Under the pieces are notes generated by a model, which searched no databases, had not been told where the DNA came from, and worked only from the letters and a program-made list of their open reading frames with translations. From Photobacterium salinisoli (GTDB taxonomy: Bacteria; Pseudomonadota; Gammaproteobacteria; Enterobacterales; Vibrionaceae), in contig NZ_QZMS01000007.1 of assembly GCF_003614885.1 (NCBI RefSeq), positions 620,001-684,000 on the forward strand: DNA of 64,000 nt, read 5' to 3'. Shown piece by piece: positions 7,958-16,925 of the stretch (positions within the stretch are counted from its first letter, which is position 1; each line of letters begins with the position of its first letter). Both the position numbers and the translations under genes were made by a program.

Positions 7958-9328
7958 TTATCGGCGTTGCTGGAATCGCTCGACCAGACGTTTCGCGGCT
8001 GCCTGATGACGGCTCAGCAGTGCCGGTAAATCAACACCGATCACCCTGCCATCATGGACACGCCATTGTCCCGCCACCATGACTCTGTCTGCCTGATGGG
8101 CACCACAAAGCACCAGGGCTGCCAATGGGTCGTGCGCACCCGAGAAGCGGATATCATCAAGACGGAACATGGCGATGTCAGCCTGTTTGCCCACCTCCAG
8201 TGTGCCAAAATCTTCACGGCCCATAGCACGTGCCGATCCCGATGTTGCCCAGCGCAGGGCATCGAAATGGGTGACATCAGCCGAACCATAACGCAGGCGC
8301 TGGATATACAGCCCCATGCGCACTTCGTTCACCAGGTTTGAGCCGTCGTTTGACGCTGAACCATCAACGCCCAGGCCCACTTTCACGCCTGCCGCTTCCA
8401 GCTCTTTGTTGCGGCAGATACCGGAGGCCAGCATCATGTTTGATGACGGACAGTGGCAGATACCGACTTCGGCTTTCCCTAAACGGCGAATTTCTTCTTC
8501 GTTAAAGTGAATTCCGTGTGCCAGCCAGGTACGGTGATTCAGCCAGCCGGTTTCTTCCAGATAATCGACAGGGCGCAGACCGAAACGCTCCAGGCAGAAG
8601 TTTTCTTCATCAATGGTTTCACACAAATGGGTGTGTACCATGACATTTTCACGTTCTGCCAGACGAGCAGTTTCTTTCATCAGATCTGTGGTTACTGAGA
8701 AAGGCGAGCAGGGCGCCAGAGCAATCTGCGTCATCGCGCCATCACCACGCTGATGGTACTGACGAATCAGTCGTAAGCTGTCATCGAGTATGGTGTCTTC
8801 TTTCTGAATGGTATGACGGGGCGGCAGGCCGCCTTCGTCTTCACCCAGACTCATCGAACCACGGGTGAAAATTGAACGGATACCCAGCTTTTGTGCGGTG
8901 TCGACCTGGATATCAATGGCGTGTTCCAGACCGCGGGGGATCAGGTAATGGTGATCCGATGCGGTAGTACAGCCGGACATCATCAGCTCAACCAAGGCCA
9001 GCTCAGTGGCTACCTGCATCATTTCTTCATCAAGGCCCGCCCAGACCGGATACAAGGTTTTGAGCCAGTGGAACAGCTCTTTGTTCAGTGCATCCGGATA
9101 CGCACGGGTCAGCGTCTGATAGAAATGGTGATGGGCATTCACCAGTCCGGGAGTGATGACATGCTCACTGGCATCAATCACCTGATCGGGTTTGTTAGAC
9201 GGTTGAGCACCAAGAGGAACCAGCTCAATCACTTTGCTGCCTTGAATCACGATGCCACCGCGGGCATCCGATTCTGTGTTTGAGCCTGTGTAAATGGCTA
9301 AAGGGTTTTTCAGCCAGATGGTTACCAT
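7958..9328 (-). CDS. 8-oxoguanine deaminase (amidohydrolase)
   Basis: A 456-residue metal-dependent amidohydrolase of the cytosine-deaminase/TrzN group. Motifs in order are the strand-1 HxH (VNAHHHFYQTLTRA), SDHHYLIPRG, LAPCSPFSVT, VHTHLCET, LAHGIHFNEEE, CHCPSSNMML and GLGVDGSASND. The overall sequence matches proteins characterised as 8-oxoguanine deaminase (8-oxoguanine to urate), which feeds the urate pathway encoded nearby. The ATG at 9328 has AAGGAA upstream. It follows the NCS2 permease gene on the same strand with a 104-base gap that holds a short hairpin. Another purine or triazine-like deaminase cannot be excluded. Confidence 0.8.
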   Translation of the reverse strand: MVTIWLKNPLAIYTGSNTESDARGGIVIQGSKVIELVPLGAQPSNKPDQVIDASEHVITPGLVNAHHHFYQTLTRAYPDALNKELFHWLKTLYPVWAGLDEEMMQVATELALVELMMSGCTTASDHHYLIPRGLEHAIDIQVDTAQKLGIRSIFTRGSMSLGEDEGGLPPRHTIQKEDTILDDSLRLIRQYHQRGDGAMTQIALAPCSPFSVTTDLMKETARLAERENVMVHTHLCETIDEENFCLERFGLRPVDYLEETGWLNHRTWLAHGIHFNEEEIRRLGKAEVGICHCPSSNMMLASGICRNKELEAAGVKVGLGVDGSASNDGSNLVNEVRMGLYIQRLRYGSADVTHFDALRWATSGSARAMGREDFGTLEVGKQADIAMFRLDDIRFSGAHDPLAALVLCGAHQADRVMVAGQWRVHDGRVIGVDLPALLSRHQAAAKRLVERFQQRR

Positions 9329-9381
9329 TTTTATTTCCTTAGCCTTCTCTGCCGTTACCGAGGAGAAGGTCTTATGGGGGT

Positions 9382-9400
9382 GGGGATCTTCAGGATCCCC
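9382..9400 (-). promoter_or_regulatory. Short hairpin between permease and deaminase genes
   Basis: GGGGATC, five bases, GATCCCC: a perfect 7-bp stem 54 bases upstream of the deaminase start and 33 bases after the permease stop, without a T tract. It could be an mRNA processing or stabilising element. Its role is not known. Confidence 0.35.
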
Positions 9401-9432
9401 GGGTTAAAGTGAAGTGTTATTTGTCTCTCTGT

Positions 9433-10827
9433 TCAGGATTGTTTAGCTGTTTCAATGTGTTGCTTCTTTTCCGCAGTTTCAGAAGCTTGAACCGGAAGTT
9501 CATTCTCTGCCTCGTCGTCTGCGGTTTCCTCGATTTTGTCGCTGACAGCGTTCTCAGGCAGGATCTGGTTAAGCAGTACAGTCACGATTGTGCCGGTAGT
9601 AATGCCTGAGTGGAACAGGTTAGCCAGATCGTGTGGCAGGTGCTGAACCAGGCGCGGTTCGATAGTCACTGCCAGACCCGATGCCAGACCGACACAGATC
9701 ACCAGTGCGTTACGTTTGGTGTCTGCTGCCTTTATCAGCATACGAATACCGGCATAAGCGATCATGCCGAACATGATGAAACCGACACCGCCCAGAACTG
9801 GCTTAGGAATGGTCACTGCCAGTGCTGCCAGTTTAGGGAACAGGCCACCCAGGATCAGCAAGCCGCCGGTTGTTGCCACGACATAACGGCTGGCCACACC
9901 TGTGATGCCTACGATACCTACGTTCTGACTGAAAGAAGCCAGTGGCATGGCGGTCAGGAAAGCAGCCAGTGTGCTGCCCAGTCCGTCACCCAGCAGGCCG
10001 CGTTTCAGATCGTTACCAGACAGTTTGACTTTACAGTTGTTTGCCAGAGCCATGAAATCCCCTGTGGCTTCTGCAATCACGACTATGTAGACCAGGCTCA
10101 TGCTGATGATAGCCGACAGACTGAAGCTCATTCCGTATTCCATGATGGCCGGGCTGCCCACCCACTCTGCGCGTGCAATCTGGTCAAGATCAACCATACC
10201 CATTGACAGGGCCACCAGATAACCACCGGCCAGGCCGATAACAATGGCAGAGGCGGCGACGGCACCACGGCAGTAAATGGAAACGACGATAACGATTGCC
10301 AGCGAGATAAATGCCAGGAACAGCTTTGGCATGGTCGCGAACTGTTCACTGGTATTAGGTGCATCGCCCACCCAGTTCATGGCGACGGGCAGAATGGTCA
10401 GGCCAATTAGTGTTACCACCACACCGCTGACCACATTGGGAAACAGCTTACGGATTTTATCCATGAAGAAGCTGGCTGCCACGACCACAAAAGAACCGAC
10501 AAGTGCCGCGCCCATGATACCGCCTACACCGTCAGCATTGCCTATGCTGATGGCAACACCCAGAAAACCGAAACTCGAACCCATCACAACGGGCAGACGA
10601 ATACCGACAGGGCCAAATCCAAGACACTGGGCAATGGTAACAATACCGGAAGCGAGCAGGGCGGCATTGATCAGGGTGACGACTTCATCGGTCGGCAGAC
10701 CAATAGAGGTGCCGACAATTAATGGCACAGCGACAATGCCGCCGATGGAAGCCAGCATATGCTGGATAGCTAAGAGCAGGGTGATACTGTGTGGTGGTCT
10801 CTGGTTTAGCGTATAGAGAAGTTTCAT
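9433..10827 (-). CDS. NCS2-family xanthine/urate permease
   Basis: A nucleobase-cation symporter-2 protein of 464 residues with about 14 membrane helices. It has the conserved helix-1 Gln-His motif (LAIQHMLASIGG) and the NCS2 signature QNVGIVGITGVASRYV. The cytosolic C-terminal tail is acidic and extended. The start is set at ATG 10827 (MKLLYTLNQ), because GGAG lies eight bases upstream; an ATG 21 bases earlier falls inside a palindrome. Sequence and context (urate and xanthine metabolism on both sides) favour transport of xanthine or urate, as in E. coli UacT/XanQ-type proteins, but substrate is inferred. Confidence 0.85.
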   Translation of the reverse strand: MKLLYTLNQRPPHSITLLLAIQHMLASIGGIVAVPLIVGTSIGLPTDEVVTLINAALLASGIVTIAQCLGFGPVGIRLPVVMGSSFGFLGVAISIGNADGVGGIMGAALVGSFVVVAASFFMDKIRKLFPNVVSGVVVTLIGLTILPVAMNWVGDAPNTSEQFATMPKLFLAFISLAIVIVVSIYCRGAVAASAIVIGLAGGYLVALSMGMVDLDQIARAEWVGSPAIMEYGMSFSLSAIISMSLVYIVVIAEATGDFMALANNCKVKLSGNDLKRGLLGDGLGSTLAAFLTAMPLASFSQNVGIVGITGVASRYVVATTGGLLILGGLFPKLAALAVTIPKPVLGGVGFIMFGMIAYAGIRMLIKAADTKRNALVICVGLASGLAVTIEPRLVQHLPHDLANLFHSGITTGTIVTVLLNQILPENAVSDKIEETADDEAENELPVQASETAEKKQHIETAKQS

Positions 10828-10840
10828 CGTTAGTTCTCCA

Positions 10841-10859
10841 CAATTCATCCGATGAATTG
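10841..10859. promoter_or_regulatory. Perfect 9-1-9 palindrome in the permease leader
   Basis: CAATTCATC, one base, GATGAATTG. It lies just upstream of the ribosome site of the NCS2 permease gene. Position fits a repressor operator or an mRNA hairpin controlling translation. It is unlike the ATTGTATACAAT sites elsewhere in the window. Confidence 0.5.
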
Positions 10860-10928
10860 GCTGCGTAGGGTTATAGGTTGTGTTCGCGTCTATGGCTTTA
10901 TTAAATTTTGTTTTTTAAGTATGCAGTG

Positions 10929-10958
10929 ACCTGCCTCTGCCGTTCGACAGAGGTAGGT
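10929..10958. terminator. Hairpin between azgA-type and NCS2 permease genes
   Basis: Eleven-base arms (10929-10939 and 10948-10958, ACCTGCCTCTG against CAGAGGTAGGT, one G-T pair) with an 8-base loop. It lies between two same-strand permease genes. No strong T tract follows on the minus strand, so termination is only probable. Confidence 0.4.
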
Positions 10959-11021
10959 ATGCATATATGTTTCTTTTCTAATAATGACTTTTAGATTGGT
11001 ATTGCATGTGTCATTCAGTGA

Positions 11022-12368
11022 TCAGAGGTACACCAGCTTGGCGACAAAAATCGCGGTCAGAATGTACATGCTGATTGAGACATCTTTGGTTTTGCCCGTG
11101 GCGACTTTGAGCACTGTGTAGGTAATGAAACCCAGTGCGATACCGTTGGCGATGGAGAAAGTCAGCGGCATCATCAAAGCGGTGATGGCGGCAGGCGCAG
11201 CATCAGTAAAATCGTTCCATTTTACGTGCTGCATGCTGCTCATCATTACAAAGGCAACGTAAATCAGTGCGCCGGCAGTGGCGTAAGCCGGGATCATGCC
11301 AGCCAGCGGTGAGAAGAAGATGGCCGCGACAAACAGCAGGCCTATCACTATGGCTGACAACCCGGTCCGGCCACCTGCCGCAACACCCGCTGCACTTTCT
11401 ACATAACTGGTGACAGGCGGACAACCCACACACGCACCTGCCACACTGGCGATACTGTCGGCTTTCAGAGCCTTGCTCAGACCTTCAATTTTACCGGTTT
11501 CTTTGTTTCTCAGGTTTGCCCGCTCAGCCACACCCATCAGGGTACCGGCAGTATCAAACATATTCACGAACAGGAAAGCCAGGATCACGCTGATCATCGA
11601 AATGTTCAGTGCGCCGGCAATATCCATGGCGAAAAGGGTCGGTGCCAGACTCGGTGGAGAAGAAATCACCCCATTGTACTGAACCAGACCCAGCAGAATA
11701 CCGATCAGGGTAACACTGAACATACCGATCAGGACGGCACCGAAGACCTTACGCTCACTCAGTACGGCAATGATCAGAAAGCAGATTGCGGCCAGCAGCG
11801 CCTGTGGCTGGGTAAAGTCACCCAGACTGACCAGAGTGGCAGGACTGTCTACCACGATACCAGCAGTTTTCAGGCCGATCAGTCCCAGAAACAGACCCAC
11901 ACCGGCAGTCATGGAAAAACGCAGGCTTTCAGGGATACTTTCGATGATCCATTCGCGGACTTTGTAAAAGCTCATCGCAACGAAAAGAATACCGGAAATC
12001 AAAACCGCCCCTAAGGCAACTTGCCAGCTGTAGCCCATTTCTCCCACTACTGTGAAAGAGAAAAAGGCGTTCAGCCCCATGCCCGGTGCCAGACCGACAG
12101 GCCAGTTTGCAAACAGGCCCATCAGCAAAGTGCCTATTGCAGCACCAATACAGGTTGCAACAAAAACCGCTTCGGCATCCATGCCTGAGGCCGACATGAT
12201 CTGTGGGTTAACGAAAATGATATAAGCCATGGTGGCAAAGGTTGTAATCCCACCGACGATCTCACTTTTCACGTTGGTGCCGTGAGCTCTGAGTTTAAAC
12301 AGACGCTCTAACAGTGAAGCTGAAACAGCTTCAGAACGACCGAGCGTTTCTGTTTTAGAGTTGTTCAT
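11022..12368 (-). CDS. AzgA-family purine (guanine/hypoxanthine) permease
   Basis: A 448-residue membrane protein of the NCS2/AzgA branch. Signatures are TFATMAYIIFVNPQIMSASGMD, GLAPGMGLNAFFSF, FDTAGTLMGVAERANL and GCPPVTSYVESAAGVAAGGRTGL. Two helix-containing repeats of the UraA fold are expected. The start is set at ATG 12368 (MNNSKTETLG), because AAGGAAG lies at normal spacing; a longer reading frame to 12476 has no ribosome site and its first 36 residues are not family-like. Guanine/hypoxanthine import would supply GuaD and Xdh. A perfect ATTGTATACAAT site lies 186 bases upstream. Confidence 0.87.
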   Translation of the reverse strand: MNNSKTETLGRSEAVSASLLERLFKLRAHGTNVKSEIVGGITTFATMAYIIFVNPQIMSASGMDAEAVFVATCIGAAIGTLLMGLFANWPVGLAPGMGLNAFFSFTVVGEMGYSWQVALGAVLISGILFVAMSFYKVREWIIESIPESLRFSMTAGVGLFLGLIGLKTAGIVVDSPATLVSLGDFTQPQALLAAICFLIIAVLSERKVFGAVLIGMFSVTLIGILLGLVQYNGVISSPPSLAPTLFAMDIAGALNISMISVILAFLFVNMFDTAGTLMGVAERANLRNKETGKIEGLSKALKADSIASVAGACVGCPPVTSYVESAAGVAAGGRTGLSAIVIGLLFVAAIFFSPLAGMIPAYATAGALIYVAFVMMSSMQHVKWNDFTDAAPAAITALMMPLTFSIANGIALGFITYTVLKVATGKTKDVSISMYILTAIFVAKLVYL

Positions 12369-12553
12369 GACGACGCTTCCTTTTTTTGCCTGAGTGACGA
12401 TGTGTGCTGGTTGTTTTTTAGTGTTCCCAACTTCACCTGTCAGACAGGACTTCCCTCTAATGTTCCAGGCCGTCACTTACTGAAAACCCTGCCGGCCTGG
12501 TCACTGCCGGAGACTGCGTGGTTTTTGAAGTGATTACTACTTAGCCTGCACTC

Positions 12554-12565
12554 ATTGTATACAAT
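12554..12565. promoter_or_regulatory. ATTGTATACAAT operator upstream of the AzgA permease
   Basis: A perfect 12-base palindrome in the gap between uraH and the AzgA permease gene. Identical sites occur at 13324 (before puuE) and 61591 (before gcl). See the findings for the regulon proposal. Confidence 0.65.
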
Positions 12566-12650
12566 CTTCAAACTCTCTTGCGCGGTACCCGGACCTGCAT
12601 CTGACCTCAGGCCGGGAACCATCATTGTTCTACTTGTGTTCCGTTGTGGA

Positions 12651-13004
12651 TCAGCTGCCCCGGTATGTCGAGAAGCTGTAAGGTGAAACCAGCAGCGGCA
12701 CATGATAGTGGCTGCCGGTATCTGCGATACCGAAACGGATGACTATATCGTCCAGAAAGGGAACTGAAGACAGTTCAACGCCTTTCTGGCGGAAGTAATG
12801 GGCAGTCTCAAATACCAGCTCATATTTACCGCTCTGGAATTCGCTTCCTTCCAGCAAAGGCTGGTCAGTTCTGCCATCAGAATTGGTATGAGTGGTTTTA
12901 ACCAGAACGAAGTCTGTGCCTTCTTGACGATAAAGCGACACTTTAATTTCCGCTCCAGGTAAGCCTGAGGCTGTGTCAAGCACGTGAGTTGTCAGTTTTC
13001 CCAT
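12651..13004 (-). CDS. uraH: 5-hydroxyisourate hydrolase
   Basis: A 117-residue transthyretin-like protein. It starts with [14 protein letters not shown], with His6 as an expected catalytic residue, and ends with the family hallmark tetrapeptide YRGS (residues 114-117). [17 protein letters not shown] is typical. It converts 5-hydroxyisourate, the PuuD product, to OHCU. No signal peptide is present, so it is cytoplasmic. The ATG at 13004 has GAGG seven bases upstream. It is divergent from puuE-uraD-allA-puuD, giving a shared regulatory gap with TTGTATAC-like sites. Confidence 0.95.
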   Translation of the reverse strand: MGKLTTHVLDTASGLPGAEIKVSLYRQEGTDFVLVKTTHTNSDGRTDQPLLEGSEFQSGKYELVFETAHYFRQKGVELSSVPFLDDIVIRFGIADTGSHYHVPLLVSPYSFSTYRGS

Positions 13005-13323
13005 GGATAACCTCGCGCGTTGCGCTCCTTAAGTTGTACAGAAAATGGATTACTTCTTGCATACCTATTGTATGCCTTCTGATGTGTGATCCGTAATCAG
13101 TTCGCCACATTGTATTTAACTATGTACACAACTTTACCGATTAGTAAAGGCTTGTGTAACCGAAATGTTAACCCGAAAGTTAGGCTATGTAACCCTTTGT
13201 TGTACCTGACTGTTAGCTAACGTATTGATATTAAAGTAAGCTATATAGGGGTAACAAGCAGTTAACTTTTTTTGATGGATATTAAAAAATGTTGCGCACA
13301 TTTTATTTACAAAAATTCTGGAT

Positions 13324-13335
13324 ATTGTATACAAT
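13324..13335. promoter_or_regulatory. ATTGTATACAAT operator upstream of puuE
   Basis: A perfect 12-base palindrome 64 bases before the puuE start codon, identical to the sites at 12554 and 61591. Confidence 0.7.
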
Positions 13336-13359
13336 CACTGTTATAAATTGATTATCAGA

Positions 13360-13377
13360 TGGTCAGTGTGTTGACCA
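13360..13377. promoter_or_regulatory. TGGTCA-N6-TGACCA inverted repeat before puuE
   Basis: Perfect 6-base arms, 22 bases upstream of the puuE start. The half-site TTGACCA equals the RutR half-site of E. coli, but the arms are arranged in the opposite order, so RutR-type binding is uncertain. Confidence 0.35.
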
Positions 13378-13399
13378 ATTAGGATTAAAGGAGTCATGT

Positions 13400-14323
13400 G
13401 TGAGTAATGAGTATCCACGCAATCTGATCGGCTATGGTGCAGTACCCCCGCACCCACGTTGGCCAAATGACGCTCGCGTCGCTGTCTCTTTTGTTCTCAA
13501 CTACGAGGAAGGTGGGGAACGTTGCATTCTTCATGGTGATAGCGAGTCGGAAGCATTCTTGTCTGAGATCCCAGCGGCACAGCCATTTCCGGGTCAGCGT
13601 CATATCAGCATGGAATCGATTTATGAGTACGGCAGCCGTGCTGGCGTATGGCGCATCCTGCGCTTGTTTAAAGAATACGATGTGCCGCTGACTGTATTTG
13701 GTGTGGCTATGGCACTGGAACGTCACCCGGATGTGGCGAAAGCGTTTGTCGAAGCCGGCCACGAGATCTGTAGCCATGGCTATCGCTGGATTGATTATCA
13801 GAACATTGACGAGTCAGAAGAGCGCGATCACATGATGAAAGCGATTGAGATTATCAAAAATCTGACTGGCGAGCGTCCGTACGGCTGGTACACAGGCCGC
13901 ACCGGCCCGAATACTCGTCGCATTGTGGCGGAAGAGGGCGGCTTTATGTACGACTCTGATGCCTACGATGACGATCTGCCTTACTGGCACGAAGAAGGTC
14001 CGAAACCGCAGCTGGTGATTCCTTACACACTGGATACCAATGACATGCGTTTTGCTACTGTGCAGGGCTTTAATGCAGGTGATCAATTTTTCAATTATTT
14101 AAAAGACACCTTTGACACCCTGTATGAAGAAGGTGCTACAGCACCCAAAATGATGTCAGTGGGTTTGCACTGCCGCCTGATTGGCCGTCCCGGACGTATC
14201 GCTGCACTGCGCCGTTTCCTGGATTATGTCAGCCAGCACGACAAGGTCTGGCTGTGCCGCCGAATTGATATCGCCAAGCACTGGCACGAACACCACCCGC
14301 ACCCAAGTATGAAGGAGTATTAA
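13400..14323 (+). CDS. puuE: Allantoinase, polysaccharide-deacetylase (NodB) type
   Basis: A 307-residue protein of the PuuE family, which uses a NodB/polysaccharide-deacetylase fold instead of the classical amidohydrolase fold to open allantoin to allantoate. Seen are NLIGYGAVPPHPRWPNDARVAVSFVLNYEEGGE at the N-terminus, EAGHEICSHGYRWIDYQ and RPYGWYTGRTGPNTRR. The start is GTG at 13400, supported by AAAGGAG seven bases upstream; the ATG four bases earlier meets a stop at once. First gene of puuE-uraD-allA-puuD; its stop overlaps the uraD start. Confidence 0.95.
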   Translation: MSNEYPRNLIGYGAVPPHPRWPNDARVAVSFVLNYEEGGERCILHGDSESEAFLSEIPAAQPFPGQRHISMESIYEYGSRAGVWRILRLFKEYDVPLTVFGVAMALERHPDVAKAFVEAGHEICSHGYRWIDYQNIDESEERDHMMKAIEIIKNLTGERPYGWYTGRTGPNTRRIVAEEGGFMYDSDAYDDDLPYWHEEGPKPQLVIPYTLDTNDMRFATVQGFNAGDQFFNYLKDTFDTLYEEGATAPKMMSVGLHCRLIGRPGRIAALRRFLDYVSQHDKVWLCRRIDIAKHWHEHHPHPSMKEY

Positions 14324-14841
14324 TGATGGCGCGTTTTACGTCTTGCCAACCGAGCCAAATGAGCAGGGAAGAGTTTGTCTCTCAATTTGCAGATGTGTAT
14401 GAGCACAGCCCCTGGGTGGCGGAAAAAGTTTACGACAATGGTCTCAGTGATGCTGATGATGACATCAGCACCCTGCATGCGCGTATGGCAGATACTTTGC
14501 TTTCAGCCAGCAAAGAAGAACAGTTAGCCCTGATTAATGCGCACCCGGATTTAGCCGGAAAAGCCGCTGTGAACGGTGAGCTGACCGAAGCGTCGACCGC
14601 CGAGCAGGCTGGCGCAGGGATTAGCCAGTGTTCACCAGAAGAATTCGAAAAGTTCAATCGTTATAACGATAGCTACAAAGCACGTTTTCAGTTTCCCTTC
14701 ATCATGGCGGTGAAAGGGGCCAATCGTTATCAAATCCTCGAATCGTTCGAGGCGCGATTAGGCAATGAAATTGAGGCTGAGTTCGATAAGGCGTTGGAAG
14801 AGATCAATAAGATCGCTTTATTCCGCCTGCAGACAATGTAA
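14323..14841 (+). CDS. uraD: OHCU decarboxylase
   Basis: A 172-residue 2-oxo-4-hydroxy-4-carboxy-5-ureidoimidazoline decarboxylase, which yields S-allantoin. The family core INAHPDLAGKAA (around residue 70) carries the catalytic His, followed by STAEQAGAGISQCSPEEFEKFNRYNDSYKARFQFPFIMAVKG. The ATG at 14323 shares one base with the puuE stop; an adjacent in-frame ATG at 14326 is equally possible. It acts in the cytoplasm with UraH. Confident by motif and by operon. Confidence 0.95.
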   Translation: MMARFTSCQPSQMSREEFVSQFADVYEHSPWVAEKVYDNGLSDADDDISTLHARMADTLLSASKEEQLALINAHPDLAGKAAVNGELTEASTAEQAGAGISQCSPEEFEKFNRYNDSYKARFQFPFIMAVKGANRYQILESFEARLGNEIEAEFDKALEEINKIALFRLQTM

Positions 14842-14861
14842 TCAGGACAGGAATAGTCACC

Positions 14862-15407
14862 ATGAGTACACCAGTGAGACAACTGACGATTGAGCCACTT
14901 ACCCGCGAAGCATTTGCCCCTTTTGGTGATGTTATTGATAAAGAAGTAAGTGACTACTTTATGATCAATAACGGGTCAACCCGACGTTACCATGCTATGG
15001 CGAATGTGGATGTGCAGGAAGAAGGTGGTTCAGCCATCATCAGTATCTTTGAAGCCCAGCCTTTGAGTTATCCTTTACAGATAGCCATGATGGAGAGGCA
15101 TCCTCTGGGATCTCAGGCCTTTATTCCTTTACTTGGAAATCCGTACCTGATCCTGGTGGCCCCGGCAGGGGACACACCGGACCCCGCTCAGCTTAAGGCG
15201 TTTTACAGTAACGGACGTCAGGGCGTGAATTATGGAAAAGGGGTCTGGCACCACCCGGTTCTGGCTCTGCGCAAGGATGATCAATTTCTGGTCGTCGATC
15301 GTGCCGGGCCTGGCAATAACTGCGATGAAGTGTACTTTTCTGACGATGTTCGTATCGAATTATCACTGAGCAGTTTGGAGCAGGAAGCATTAACCGTCGC
15401 ACTTTGA
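14862..15407 (+). CDS. allA: Ureidoglycolate lyase
   Basis: A 181-residue cupin-fold AllA protein. The motifs IEPLTREAFAPFGDVID at the start, RHPLGSQAFIPL, GVNYGKGVWHHPVLAL and ELSL near the end are characteristic. It splits ureidoglycolate to glyoxylate and urea, linking the purine pathway to gcl and aceB at the end of the window. It is about 20 residues longer than E. coli AllA. It lies 20 bases after uraD and 46 before puuD. The preceding enzyme in the chain (allantoicase) is not seen in the window. Confidence 0.93.
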   Translation: MSTPVRQLTIEPLTREAFAPFGDVIDKEVSDYFMINNGSTRRYHAMANVDVQEEGGSAIISIFEAQPLSYPLQIAMMERHPLGSQAFIPLLGNPYLILVAPAGDTPDPAQLKAFYSNGRQGVNYGKGVWHHPVLALRKDDQFLVVDRAGPGNNCDEVYFSDDVRIELSLSSLEQEALTVAL

Positions 15408-15453
15408 TAAGCCCAAGGCAATTAAAGTTCGCATAACATAACAGGAGTTCGTT

Positions 15454-16728
15454 ATGGATCCACATATGACGGAATGGCTGAATCTGGCAATTCGCTGGGT
15501 TCACATGATTGTAGGTATCGCCTGGATTGGTGCCTCGTTCTACTTTGTCTGGTTGGAAAACAACCTGAACCGTGTCAATCCGAAAACTGGCTTGTCTGGT
15601 GACCTCTGGGCCATTCACGGCGGTGGTATTTATCACCTTGAAAAATACAAACTGGCACCGCCAAGCATGCCTGAAAATCTGCACTGGTTTAAGTGGGAAG
15701 CTTACTTCACTTGGATCACAGGTGTTCTGCTGCTGGGTGTGGTGTATTACCTCAATGCGGATATCTATCTGGTTGCGCCGGGCTCAGGTCTGAGTGCCAC
15801 GGCATCAGTTGCACTGGGTGTAGGCTCTCTGGCAGCTGGCTGGATTATTTACAGCCTGCTGTGTGATTCCGCGCTGGGTAAGAAGCCGATGTTACTGGGT
15901 ATTATCCTGTTCTTCGGTTTAGTGGCTGCAGCCTATGGCCTGAGCCAGGTGTTCAGCGGGCGTGGTGCTTACATTCATGTCGGTGCAATCATCGGTACTA
16001 TCATGGTCGGTAACGTATTCTTCGTTATCATGCCGGCTCAGCGTGGTCTGGTAAAAGCCATTGAAGAGAACCGCGAACCGGATCCTGTACTGCCGGCAAA
16101 AGGTCTGCTGCGTTCACGTCATAACAACTACCTGACGCTGCCAGTGCTGTTCATCATGATCAGCAACCACTTCCCGAGCACTTATGGCTCAGAATATAAC
16201 TGGCTGATCCTGGCAGGTCTGGCGGTCTTCAGTATCCTGGTGCGCCACTACTTCAACACCCGTCATGGCAGCCAGAAGTTTGCCTGGACAGTGCCTGTGG
16301 CAGCTCTGGGCATGATCGCGCTGGCATTTGTGACCTCGCCTTACGCAAGCCGAATGGGTGAGACTTCTGTTCCTGCTGCGTCTGTCCCTGCTGTAGAAGC
16401 TAAAGCAGAATCAGCGACTGCACAGGCAGAAACCGGCTCGGCAACAGCAGCTCAGCCTGCCAGCAGCGGAGTGAGTTTTGCTCAGGTGAATGATGTCATT
16501 CAGGAGCGTTGTTCAGTGTGCCATTCAGCACAACCGACGCACGCTGCGTTCTCGACAGCGCCTGCGGGTGTGATACTGGATACACCGGAAGAAATTAAAG
16601 TGAATGCACCCCGCATAGTTGCGCAGTCGGTACAAACGAAAGTAATGCCGCTGGGTAACCTGACTCAGATGACCGATGATGAGCGTAAGCTGATCGGTAC
16701 CTGGGTGAAACAGGGCGCGCATCTTTAA
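15454..16728 (+). CDS. puuD: Membrane urate hydroxylase/oxidase with cytochrome c domain
   Basis: A 424-residue PuuD-type protein: an N-terminal membrane domain with about eight helices (LAIRWVHMIVGIAWIGASFYFVWLEN, WAIHGGGIYHLEKYK) and a C-terminal periplasmic cytochrome c domain with the haem motif CSVCH (C353, C356, H357). The axial Met is probably in VMPLGNLTQMT. An Ala/Glu/Ser-rich linker (about 300-340) joins them. It oxidises urate to 5-hydroxyisourate and passes electrons to the respiratory chain, avoiding the peroxide made by soluble uricase. Last gene of the puuE operon, followed by a GGGGGC-GAAA-GCCCCC hairpin. Confidence 0.93.
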   Translation: MDPHMTEWLNLAIRWVHMIVGIAWIGASFYFVWLENNLNRVNPKTGLSGDLWAIHGGGIYHLEKYKLAPPSMPENLHWFKWEAYFTWITGVLLLGVVYYLNADIYLVAPGSGLSATASVALGVGSLAAGWIIYSLLCDSALGKKPMLLGIILFFGLVAAAYGLSQVFSGRGAYIHVGAIIGTIMVGNVFFVIMPAQRGLVKAIEENREPDPVLPAKGLLRSRHNNYLTLPVLFIMISNHFPSTYGSEYNWLILAGLAVFSILVRHYFNTRHGSQKFAWTVPVAALGMIALAFVTSPYASRMGETSVPAASVPAVEAKAESATAQAETGSATAAQPASSGVSFAQVNDVIQERCSVCHSAQPTHAAFSTAPAGVILDTPEEIKVNAPRIVAQSVQTKVMPLGNLTQMTDDERKLIGTWVKQGAHL

Positions 16729-16735
16729 TCCCCTC

Positions 16736-16751
16736 GGGGGCGAAAGCCCCC
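16736..16751 (+). terminator. Hairpin after puuD
   Basis: GGGGGC, GAAA tetraloop, GCCCCC, eight bases after the puuD stop and followed by ACTTTAT. It is a stable stem with a poor T tract, probably a terminator or 3'-end protector of the puuE-puuD transcript. Confidence 0.6.
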
Positions 16752-16925
16752 ACTTTATAGTCCGTTAGCCCAGACATATCCGGTGCTACAGCTTGGATAC
16801 AAGCAGGCGAAGTTCATAAACTAGATGGCAATCTGATTGAATAAGCGTGTGTTGTGACCAAAACTGAAACCTGGGTAAAGAAGGGCAGATAATCTCCTTT
16901 ACATATCAATCCATAATATGTGACC

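Larger units (their letters stand above)
13005..13399. promoter_or_regulatory. Divergent control region, uraH / puuE operon
   Basis: A 395-base AT-rich gap without a gene. It holds two overlapping variants of the TTGTATAC element near uraH (13057-13075, GCATAC-CTATT-GTATGC), a perfect ATTGTATACAAT at 13324-13335, and an inverted repeat TGGTCA-N6-TGACCA at 13360-13377 just before the puuE ribosome site. Confidence 0.6.

Noticed and set aside
12369-12476. Longer N-terminus for the AzgA permease
   Set aside because: The extra 36 residues are not family-like, and the internal ATG at 12368 has a good AAGGAAG ribosome site.
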